A DNA stretch of 64,000 nucleotides from Sinorhizobium garamanticum (GTDB taxonomy: Bacteria > Pseudomonadota > Alphaproteobacteria > Rhizobiales > Rhizobiaceae): positions 1,609,501 to 1,673,500 of the forward strand of contig NZ_CP120373.1 in assembly GCF_029892065.1 (NCBI RefSeq), in the 5' to 3' direction. Positions 20,136 through 27,177 of the stretch are shown in pieces; position 1 is the first letter of the stretch; every line of letters starts with the position of its first letter. Under the pieces are notes generated by a model, which saw only the letters and a list, made by a program, of their open reading frames with translations, ran no database searches and was not told the DNA's origin. A program made the translations under genes and the position numbers.

Positions 20136-21653
20136 CTAGGCGGCAGCGTTGGCCGCGCCCTGCATATATTCCTCCAGCTCCGCGGCCTCCGCTGGCGAGA
20201 GCTTCAGTCCCAGTTTCGTACGGCGCCACAGCACGTCCTCCGCGCGCCGCGCCCATTCCTGCTCGATCAGCCAATTGACTTCGGTTTCGTAAAGGTCTGC
20301 TCCGAAACGTCTTCCGAGGTCGGCCTCCTTCGCCGCCTTGCCGAGAAGCCGGGCCGCCCGCGTGCCGTAGAGCCGCACGAGCCGGCGCGCGTGTGAATTG
20401 GCGAGAAAAGGGTAGCGCGCCTTGAGGCTGGCGACCTCGGCGTCGTAGCCGGCAGCGGGAAAATCGCCGCCCGGCAGGCTCGACCCGGCTGTCCATTTCC
20501 GGCCCTTGGCCCCGATCGCCTCGCCGATTTTTTCCAGCGCGGACTCACTCAGCCGCCGATAGGTTGTGAGCTTGCCGCCGAAGACGTTCAAGAGCGGCGC
20601 CTGGCCGTTCTGGCCTTCGACGCGCAGCACGTAATCGCGGGTCGCCTCCTGGGCCTTGCTGGCGCCGTCGTCGAACAGCGGTCGCACTGCCGAATAGGTC
20701 CAGACGATTTCGTCGCGCGTTACAGGATCAGTGAAATATTCGCTCGCCGCCTTGCAGAGATAGTCGATCTCGGCGTCGTTGATGCGCGCACCAGCGGGAT
20801 CACCAATGAAATCGTGGTCCGTCGTTCCGATCAGCGTGAAATCGTTCTCGTAGGGAATGGCGAAGATGATCCGCCCGTCCGGGTTCTGGAAGAAATAGGC
20901 GCGCGGATCGTCAAACTTCTTGTTCACGACGATATGGCTGCCCTGCACGAGGCGGACATTGTGCACGTCGTTCTTGCCGATCGCGTCGGCGAGCACCCGA
21001 TCCACCCAAGGACCGGTGGCGTTAACGAGCATGCGGGCACGCAGGGCTCCGCGCGCCCCGGTCACCATATTTTCCGTTTCGATTGCCCAGTGCCCGTCGT
21101 TGCGGCGTGCGGAGACAACCCGGGTGCGCGGCATGACCCGTGCGCCGCGATCGGCCGCGTCGCGAGCGTTCAGCACCACCAGGCGCGCATCGTTGACCCA
21201 GCCGTCGGAATATTCGAATGCCTTGGTGAAAAGCCGCTTCAGTGGCAATCCCGCCGGGTCGCGGGTCATGTCTAGCGTGCGGGTCGGGGGCAACAGCTTG
21301 CGGCCGCCGATATGATCATAGAGAAACAGGCCGAGGCGGATGAGCCAGGCGGGGCGCATGCCGCCCTTGTGGAAGGGCAGGACGAATCGCATCGGCCAGA
21401 TGACGTGCGGCGCCATCGCCCACAATATCTCGCGCTCCATCAGCGCCTCGCGGACCAGGCGGAACTCATAATATTCGAGATAGCGCAGACCGCCGTGGAT
21501 AAGCTTGGTGGAGCCGGACGATGTGCCGGAGGCGAAATCCTTCATTTCGGCCAGCGCGACGGAATAACCCCGACCGACCGCATCACGCGCAATGCCGCAT
21601 CCGTTGATGCCGCCGCCTATGACGAAGACGTCGAAGATCGTCTGCTCTGACAC
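20136..21653 (-). CDS. glpD: Glycerol-3-phosphate dehydrogenase (FAD, respiratory)
   Basis: The 505-residue flavoprotein oxidises sn-glycerol-3-phosphate to dihydroxyacetone phosphate and feeds electrons to quinone at the inner membrane. The FAD-binding motif 'VIGGGINGCGIARDA' is near the N-terminus, with 'SGTSSGSTKLIHGGLRYLE' after it and the C-terminal cap domain ending in 'LEEYMQ'. GTG 21653 is chosen as start because GGAGGGG lies seven bases before it; upstream ATG codons overlap that ribosome site. It is the first gene of the glp operon and is divided from glpR by 129 bases holding candidate operators. Confidence 0.94.
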   Translation of the reverse strand: MSEQTIFDVFVIGGGINGCGIARDAVGRGYSVALAEMKDFASGTSSGSTKLIHGGLRYLEYYEFRLVREALMEREILWAMAPHVIWPMRFVLPFHKGGMRPAWLIRLGLFLYDHIGGRKLLPPTRTLDMTRDPAGLPLKRLFTKAFEYSDGWVNDARLVVLNARDAADRGARVMPRTRVVSARRNDGHWAIETENMVTGARGALRARMLVNATGPWVDRVLADAIGKNDVHNVRLVQGSHIVVNKKFDDPRAYFFQNPDGRIIFAIPYENDFTLIGTTDHDFIGDPAGARINDAEIDYLCKAASEYFTDPVTRDEIVWTYSAVRPLFDDGASKAQEATRDYVLRVEGQNGQAPLLNVFGGKLTTYRRLSESALEKIGEAIGAKGRKWTAGSSLPGGDFPAAGYDAEVASLKARYPFLANSHARRLVRLYGTRAARLLGKAAKEADLGRRFGADLYETEVNWLIEQEWARRAEDVLWRRTKLGLKLSPAEAAELEEYMQGAANAAA

Positions 21654-21715
21654 TGTATTTCCCCTCCGCATTTCGCAATGCACAAATTGATGCGGCTGCG
21701 AAAGTGAAATCAGTT

Positions 21716-21748
21716 AAAACGAAAATATATCGAATGTCAAACGAATGT
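21716..21748. promoter_or_regulatory. Three CGAA motifs phased at 11 bp upstream of glpD
   Basis: In the glpR-glpD gap, CGAA occurs at 21720, 21731 and 21742, spaced exactly 11 bases apart. The last two are the direct repeat CGAATGT. The first lies in AAAACGAAAA, which also occurs upstream of glpR and glpS. Direct repeats set one helical turn apart are a common DeoR-family operator layout. I infer a GlpR operator over the glpD promoter. Confidence 0.55.
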
Positions 21749-21782
21749 TTCCCGATGCCACAGGCGCGCAAAGCGTCCCGAG

Positions 21783-22547
21783 TCAGGCATCGGTCTCGAT
21801 CAGCCGAACGTCCTGCTCGGCACATATTTTCCGAACGTTTTCAATGATGCAGTGGTCGGTGATGAAAGTCTGGACCTGGGAGATGTGGCCGATCCGGACC
21901 GGAGCGGTTCGTTCGAATTTCGTGGAGTCCGAAACGAGAATGACGTGCCGCGCATTTGCGATGATCGCCTGGGCGACTTTCACTTCCCGGTAATCGAAAT
22001 CGAGAAGTGCGCCATCGTGGTCGATCGCCGAGGCGCCGATGACGGCGAAATCCACCTTGAACTGCTTGATGAAGTCGACAGCGGCCTCGCCGACGATGCC
22101 GCCGTCGGAACCGCGCACGACACCACCCGCGATCACCACCTCGATCGAGGGGAATACGCGCAACCTGTTGGCAACATTGATGTTGTTGGTGATGACCATC
22201 AATTCCTTGTGGTCGAGCAGCGCTTCTCCCACCGCTTCGGTAGTGGTGCCGATATTGATGAAGAGCGAGGCGTTGTCGGGGATGAGCGCGGCGGCGGCAC
22301 GGCCAATCGCCTGCTTTTCGGTCGCGGCGATCTGGCGGCGCGCGTCGTATTTGACGTTTTCCTTGCCGCTCGGGAAGATCGCACCCCCGTGAATGCGGTT
22401 CAGCACCCTTGCATCGCAGAGATCATTGAGATCCTTGCGGATCGTTTGTGGCGTCACCGAAAAGCGCTGGGCAAGCTCCTCGACGAGCACGCGCCCCTCT
22501 GTTTTTGCCAGGTCCAGGATTTCCGCTTGCCGCCCGCTGAGATACAT
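21783..22547 (-). CDS. glpR: DeoR-family glycerol regulator GlpR
   Basis: The 254-residue repressor begins with the DeoR winged helix ('RQAEILDLAKTEGRVLVEEL' to 'SVTPQTIRKDLNDL', residues 6-50). It continues into the sugar-phosphate-binding domain with 'FINIGTTTEAVGEAL' and 'VDFAVIGASAIDHDG'. Start ATG 22547 is preceded by GAGGGAG. Co-directional and just upstream of glpD, it should release the glp operon when glycerol-3-phosphate is present. It has its own upstream palindrome, which suggests autoregulation. Confidence 0.9.
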   Translation of the reverse strand: MYLSGRQAEILDLAKTEGRVLVEELAQRFSVTPQTIRKDLNDLCDARVLNRIHGGAIFPSGKENVKYDARRQIAATEKQAIGRAAAALIPDNASLFINIGTTTEAVGEALLDHKELMVITNNINVANRLRVFPSIEVVIAGGVVRGSDGGIVGEAAVDFIKQFKVDFAVIGASAIDHDGALLDFDYREVKVAQAIIANARHVILVSDSTKFERTAPVRIGHISQVQTFITDHCIIENVRKICAEQDVRLIETDA

Positions 22548-22561
22548 TCCCGCTCCCTCGG

Positions 22562-22594
22562 TTTCGTTTTTTTTCATAATATGCAAAAACGAAA
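22562..22594. promoter_or_regulatory. Perfect inverted repeat upstream of glpR
   Basis: Arms TTTCGTTTTT (22562-22571) and AAAAACGAAA (22585-22594) are perfect complements, 13 bases apart, beginning 15 bases before the glpR start. The core is shared with sites near glpD and glpS. It is a candidate GlpR operator; it also lies in the gap to the divergent SDR gene. Confidence 0.5.
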
Positions 22595-22817
22595 GCGTTG
22601 CAATTTCAGAAGTCGGCGTTTTTTGCGCGACGCTGGTTTCGCGGCAATCGCTGACGCGCCCATGTTGCAATCCGGCGGTGGATGGGCGAGCCTGTTGGTC
22701 TGTCAGGGCAGGGGACGAGACGTTGGGCGCTTTTTCTCCCGCATTCTGCTCCAGCTTTATGACTGTTGATCGGCGCTTGTGGTCCGGACTGGGATCGTGG
22801 GGTTAGAGGGGGAAGGC

Positions 22818-23588
22818 ATGTTTCATCCGGCCTTGTTCAAGGGCATGAACGTGGTGGTGACCGGCGGTGGCCGGGGTATCGGGCTGGAGGTTGCGCGGCA
22901 ATTTCTCGATTGTGGCGCGCATGTCCTCGTCCACATGGGCAGGACGGTCGCCCGCGAGCGTCACGATTTTCTCGAATTGGCCGCAACCGAGGGCAGGGCG
23001 TTTCTTTGTGCCGCCGATTTTCTTGTGGCTGGCGGCGTCGAAAGCCTGGCGGATGCCGTCCGGGAGCGGTTCGACAGTGTCGATGTTCTCATCAACAATG
23101 CCGGCACGATGGTCGGGCGCTTCCCTGCCGCAGACCTGACTGACGACGACTATCGCACGGTCGTGCAGCTCAATCAGACGTCGGTCGTCGAGATGACGCG
23201 GGCAATGCTGCCGCTCTTGCGCAAGGGCACCCATCCCGCGATCGTCAACACCGTGTCGATCTCCGCCTCGACCGGCGGCAGCGCCGGCTCGTCGATCTAC
23301 TCCGCCACCAAGGCCTTCGTCGCGACCTATTCGAAGGCACTGGCACGCGAGCTGGCGCCGGAGGGCATCCGCGTCAATTGCGTCTCGCCGGGAACGATCG
23401 CGACCGACTTCCACGAACGCTACTCGTCGCCGGAGAAACTCGAGGCAACGCGCAAGACGATCCCGCTCGGCCGGCTCGGCACCGCCGAGGATTGCGCGCC
23501 GGCCTATCTCTTCCTCGCTTCGCACGCCCTTTCAGGCTATATCACCGGCCAGGTGCTGGAGGTGAATGGGGGCCAGCTTATCTGCTAA
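22818..23588 (+). CDS. Short-chain dehydrogenase/reductase
   Basis: The 256-residue classical SDR has cofactor motif 'TGGGRGIG' (15-22), 'NNAG' (93-96), the active-site Ser in 'SISAST' (147-151), and the catalytic Tyr161 and Lys165 in 'YSATK'. It ends with the 'GYITGQVLEVNGG' strand seen in FabG-like members. ATG 22818 follows GGGGGAAGG; an in-frame GTG 39 bases upstream is less likely. It is divergent from glpR, so a role with glycerol or another polyol is possible but not shown. Confidence 0.88.
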   Translation: MFHPALFKGMNVVVTGGGRGIGLEVARQFLDCGAHVLVHMGRTVARERHDFLELAATEGRAFLCAADFLVAGGVESLADAVRERFDSVDVLINNAGTMVGRFPAADLTDDDYRTVVQLNQTSVVEMTRAMLPLLRKGTHPAIVNTVSISASTGGSAGSSIYSATKAFVATYSKALARELAPEGIRVNCVSPGTIATDFHERYSSPEKLEATRKTIPLGRLGTAEDCAPAYLFLASHALSGYITGQVLEVNGGQLIC

Positions 23589-23612
23589 GCGGGAATGATG
23601 GATGAAGTGTTC

Positions 23613-23718
23613 CTTCCCCTCATCCGCCTGCCAGCACCTTCTCCCCGCAAGCGTGGAGAAGGGGACTCGCGGCGGCGTCTCAGTCCCCTCTCCCCGCGGG
23701 GGCGAGGGTAAGGGGCAG
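23613..23718. repeat. RIME1-type palindromic intergenic repeat
   Basis: Between the SDR and LysR genes lie two imperfect hairpins of the rhizobial intergenic mosaic element type. The first is CACCTTCTCCCCGC with GCGTGGAGAAGG; the second is CCCCTCTCCCCGCGG with GGGCGAGGGTAAGGGG. I recognise the style (CCCCTCATCCG..., CTCCCCGC...) as RIME1. Such elements are common between rhizobial genes. Confidence 0.75.
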
Positions 23719-23747
23719 GTCCAATCATCGCGACCTAAAGGCCAGGC

Positions 23748-24680
23748 ATGATCGACAAGCTGGAGTTCTTTCTCGCACTTGCCCGCCAACGGCATTTCGG
23801 CCGGGCGGCGGAGGAGTGCGGCGTCACGCAGCCGACGCTGTCGGCGGCGATTCGCCAGCTCGAGGACCAGCTCGGCGTCATGCTCGTCAATCGCGGATCG
23901 CGTTACCAGGGTCTGACGCCGGAGGGTCAGCGGGTGCTCGAATGGGCGCGGCGGATCGTCAGCGACACCCGCACCATGCGCGAGGAGATGCGCGCGGCAC
24001 GTAAAGGCCTGTCGGGACATATCCGGCTGGCCGCGATCCCGACGACGCTTGCCATGGTGCCGATGATCACCGCGCCGTTTCAGGAAAAGCATCCGGACGT
24101 GACGTTTTCGGTGCTTTCGACGACGTCGCTGCAGATCCTGACTCTTCTGGAAAACCTCGAGATCGACGCAGGCTTGACCTATCTGGAGAACGAGCCGCTC
24201 GGCCGCGTGACCACCGTGCCGCTGCAAATCGAGCAATATCATCTGGTTACCGCCTCCGGCACGCCGCTATCGGATCGCAAAAGCGTGACTTGGAAGGAAG
24301 TCAGCAACGTTCGGCTTTGTCTATTGACCGCCGATATGCAGAACCGCCGTATCATCAATCAGCATTTTGCCGAAGCCGGCGCCATCCCTAGCCCGACACT
24401 CGAATCGAATTCGATGATTGTGCTCTTCTCTCACGTGCGCACTGGCCGCTGGGCGAGCATCATGCCCTATAACGTCGCGAAATCATTCGGTTTTCACGAA
24501 GATATCCGGATGATCCCGATCGTCGATCCGGATGTCCATCACACGGTCGGCCTGGTCGCCACCTACCGCGAGCCCTTCACGCCGCTGGTCTCCGCGCTCC
24601 TGCACGAGGCCCGTATTCTGGGCGAGCGCAACAAGGCCCTAGATCACGTTCATGCGCACGAACGCGGTCAATTTCAATAA
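23748..24680 (+). CDS. LysR-family regulator of formate dehydrogenase (FdsR-like)
   Basis: The 310-residue protein has the LysR helix-turn-helix at residues 3-60 ('FLALARQRHFGRAAEECGVT', 'PTLSAAIRQLEDQLG') and a full effector domain. It lies directly upstream of, and in the same direction as, fdsG. From memory, a LysR regulator (FdsR) controls the same operon in Cupriavidus, so it is the likely formate-responsive regulator here. A strong LysR-type site (ATAG-N7-CTAT) lies in the 241-base gap between this gene and fdsG. Confidence 0.85.
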   Translation: MIDKLEFFLALARQRHFGRAAEECGVTQPTLSAAIRQLEDQLGVMLVNRGSRYQGLTPEGQRVLEWARRIVSDTRTMREEMRAARKGLSGHIRLAAIPTTLAMVPMITAPFQEKHPDVTFSVLSTTSLQILTLLENLEIDAGLTYLENEPLGRVTTVPLQIEQYHLVTASGTPLSDRKSVTWKEVSNVRLCLLTADMQNRRIINQHFAEAGAIPSPTLESNSMIVLFSHVRTGRWASIMPYNVAKSFGFHEDIRMIPIVDPDVHHTVGLVATYREPFTPLVSALLHEARILGERNKALDHVHAHERGQFQ

Positions 24681-24736
24681 GTTGATGCGGGAGCGGGGGG
24701 GGGGCGGGAAACCGCATTGCGCCTCGCTTGATCTGC

Positions 24737-24759
24737 ATCGATAGATTTTTTCTATCGAT
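24737..24759. promoter_or_regulatory. LysR-type operator upstream of fdsG
   Basis: A perfect inverted repeat, ATCGATAGA, five T, TCTATCGAT, lies 163 bases before the fdsG start. It contains ATAG-N7-CTAT, the T-N11-A layout bound by LysR-family regulators. It is the only strong palindrome in the gap and lies next to a LysR gene. I infer it is the activator site for the fds promoter. Confidence 0.65.
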
Positions 24760-24921
24760 CAACGGAACAGCATTATTGACCCCTCCGGCCTTACGCGCGA
24801 AGCTTAACGGGCAGAGATCGACGAGGCTCCGGTCTCTGCCGAAACATAACACATTCGGTGCGGCAGCGGTCGGGCGGAGGGCCTGATCGTAGGGCGCCCA
24901 CGAGCCGGGAGGGCTCTTCGC

Positions 24922-25401
24922 GTGAATATTCAGCTGCCGCGCGCAGACGTGGCTGAGCGTACGCTCGCGATTGTCGGTGAACTCAAAGGGCTCGAAGGTC
25001 CACTTCTTCCGATCCTGCACGAGATCCAGGACGAATTCGGCTATGTGCCTGAGGAGTGCTTGCCGGTGATTGCGCGCGAACTAAACCTTTCGCGCGCCGA
25101 GGTCTACGGCGTCGTCACCTTCTATCATGATTTCCGCAACCATCCCGCCGGACGCCATGTGCTGAAGCTCTGTCGCGCGGAGGCCTGCCAGTCGATGGGC
25201 GGAGACCGGCTAGCCGAACGCGCCAAGGCACTACTCGGCATCGACTTCCATGAGACGACGCCGGACGGCGCGGTGACGCTGGAGCCCGTCTACTGTCTCG
25301 GGCTCTGTTCCTGCTCGCCGTCGGCAATGCTTGATGGCGAGGTTCGCGGACGGGTCGACGACGCGGAGCTTGAGGCGCTGGTTGCGGAGGCGCGCCGATG
25401 A
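24922..25401 (+). CDS. fdsG: Formate dehydrogenase gamma subunit FdsG (NuoE-like)
   Basis: The 159-residue [2Fe-2S] thioredoxin-like ferredoxin is homologous to NuoE. The cluster cysteines are in 'CRAEAC' and 'CLGLCSCS'. It passes electrons between FdsA and FdsB in the soluble NAD-dependent molybdenum formate dehydrogenase. The start is GTG 24922, preceded by GGGAGGG at eight bases. The stop overlaps the fdsB start by four bases. Confidence 0.93.
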   Translation: MNIQLPRADVAERTLAIVGELKGLEGPLLPILHEIQDEFGYVPEECLPVIARELNLSRAEVYGVVTFYHDFRNHPAGRHVLKLCRAEACQSMGGDRLAERAKALLGIDFHETTPDGAVTLEPVYCLGLCSCSPSAMLDGEVRGRVDDAELEALVAEARR

Positions 25402-26954
25402 CCGTGAAGATCTACATTCCGCGGGATGCGGCCGCACTTGCGCTCGGCGCCGATCGCGTCGCCATGGCGATGGCGGACGGGATTGCCGCGCGCGGGCTCT
25501 CCGCCACGATCGTCCGCAATGGTTCGCGTGGCATGCACTGGCTGGAACCGCTGGTCGAGGTCGAAACCGGCGAGGGCCGCATCGCCTACGGCCCGGTGAA
25601 GTCCAGTGACGTAGCCTCGCTTCTGGATGCCGGGCTGCTCTCTGGCGGCGCGCACGCGCTTTGCCTGGGGAAGACGGAGGAGATTCCGTTCCTCAAGCAG
25701 CAGACCCGGCTGACCTTCGCTCGCTGCGGCGTCATCGATCCACTGTCACTCGGCGACTATCGCGCCCATGGCGGCTTGCGCGGACTCGAAAAAGCGGTTG
25801 CCATGCAGCCCGCGTCGATCGTTGCGGAGGTGACCGAGAGCGGACTTCGCGGGCGCGGCGGTGCCGGCTTCCCAACCGGCATCAAGTGGAAAACGGTTCT
25901 CGAGGCGGCGGGCGCGCGCAAATACATCGTCTGCAACGCCGATGAGGGCGACAGCGGCACCTTCGCCGACCGGATGATCATGGAGGGTGATCCCTTCGTG
26001 CTGATCGAGGGCATGGCGATTGCCGGCATCGCCACCGGCGCCATCAAGGGCTATGTCTACACGCGTTCCGAATATCCACATGCGATCGCGGCCATGGAGC
26101 AAGCGATCGAGATCGCCCGCGCCGCCGGCGTGCTTGGCGCCTCGGTGCTCGGTTCCGCTCACGCCTTCGACATGGAAGTGAGGACCGGCGCCGGTGCCTA
26201 TGTCTGTGGCGAGGAGACCTCGCTCTTGAACAGCCTCGAAGGCAAACGCGGTATCGTTCGCGCCAAGCCGCCGCTTCCCGCGCATAAGGGCCTGTTCGAC
26301 TGTCCGACCGTTATCAACAACGTCATCTCGCTCGCCTCCGTGCCGATCATTCTGGACAAGGGAGCCGCCTTCTATCGCGATTTCGGCATGGGCCGGTCGC
26401 GCGGCACGATCCCGATTCAGATCGCCGGCAACGTCAAGCATAGCGGCCTCTATGAGACCGCTTTCGGCCTGACGCTCGGCGAGATCGTCGACGAGATCGG
26501 CGGCGGGACAGCGAGCGGCCGACCGGTCAAGGCGGTGCAAGTGGGCGGCCCGCTCGGCGCTTATTTCCCGCGCGCACTATTCGACACCCCGTTCGACTAC
26601 GAGGCCTTCGCGGCCAAGGATGGCCTGATCGGCCACGCCGGCATTGTCGTCTTCGACGACACGGCCGACATGCTGAAGCAGGCGCGCTTCGCCATGGAAT
26701 TCTGCGCCGTCGAAAGCTGCGGCAAGTGCACGCCCTGCCGCATTGGCTCGATACGCGGCGTCGAGGTCGCGGACAAGATCGCCGCCGGTATCGCGCCTGA
26801 GAAGAATCGCGAGTTGCTCGCCGATCTTTGCAACACGATGAAGTTCGGCTCGCTCTGCGCGCTGGGCGGCTTCACGCCCTATCCGGTGATGAGCGCGATG
26901 ACGCATTTCCCGGAGGATTTCTCGCCGGCCCCGGCAGTGGAGGCGGCGGAATGA
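25398..26954 (+). CDS. fdsB: Formate dehydrogenase beta subunit FdsB (NuoF-like)
   Basis: This 518-residue diaphorase subunit binds FMN and NAD and carries one [4Fe-4S] cluster. An N-terminal ~100-residue thioredoxin-like region precedes the NuoF core. 'GRGGAGFPTG' and 'NADEGDSGTF' form the FMN/NAD site, and 'ESCGKCTPCRIGS' gives three of the cluster cysteines, with the fourth in 'GSLCALGG'. It reduces NAD with electrons from formate. It is translationally coupled to fdsG and divided from fdsA by a repeat element. Confidence 0.94.
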   Translation: MTVKIYIPRDAAALALGADRVAMAMADGIAARGLSATIVRNGSRGMHWLEPLVEVETGEGRIAYGPVKSSDVASLLDAGLLSGGAHALCLGKTEEIPFLKQQTRLTFARCGVIDPLSLGDYRAHGGLRGLEKAVAMQPASIVAEVTESGLRGRGGAGFPTGIKWKTVLEAAGARKYIVCNADEGDSGTFADRMIMEGDPFVLIEGMAIAGIATGAIKGYVYTRSEYPHAIAAMEQAIEIARAAGVLGASVLGSAHAFDMEVRTGAGAYVCGEETSLLNSLEGKRGIVRAKPPLPAHKGLFDCPTVINNVISLASVPIILDKGAAFYRDFGMGRSRGTIPIQIAGNVKHSGLYETAFGLTLGEIVDEIGGGTASGRPVKAVQVGGPLGAYFPRALFDTPFDYEAFAAKDGLIGHAGIVVFDDTADMLKQARFAMEFCAVESCGKCTPCRIGSIRGVEVADKIAAGIAPEKNRELLADLCNTMKFGSLCALGGFTPYPVMSAMTHFPEDFSPAPAVEAAE

Positions 26955-26965
26955 TGGCGGTCTAT

Positions 26966-27139
26966 ACCCCCCTCTGGCCTGCCGGCCATCTCCCCCACAA
27001 GGGGGGAGATCGACTCGCTGCGAGCCGATCGCTCCAAAAGGATCGCTTGCATGCGCGGAACGCTCCGATAGGCGGGAAGAGTACGCCCCACCTGTTCTCC
27101 CCCCTTGTGGCGGAGATGCCCGGCAGGGCAGAGGGGGGT
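26966..27139. repeat. Paired inverted repeats inside the fds operon
   Basis: Two copies of a ~44-base palindromic unit face each other. Left copy 26966-27010: ACCCCCCTCTGGCCTGCC..., with the hairpin CATCTCCCCC-ACAA-GGGGGGAGAT. Right copy 27096-27139 is the reverse complement with small changes. About 85 bases lie between. The same family is present at 63802-63998. It fills most of the 223-base fdsB-fdsA gap. It is RIME-like and recognised by its style only. Confidence 0.8.
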
Positions 27140-27177
27140 GATCTCTCCCTGAACGCAATTTCTCAGGAGGTCCATTG

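Noticed and set aside
24695..24704. Run of ten G before fdsG as a phase-variation tract
   Set aside because: It lies after the LysR stop and well before the fds start and operator, outside any coding frame, so slippage would have no clear effect.
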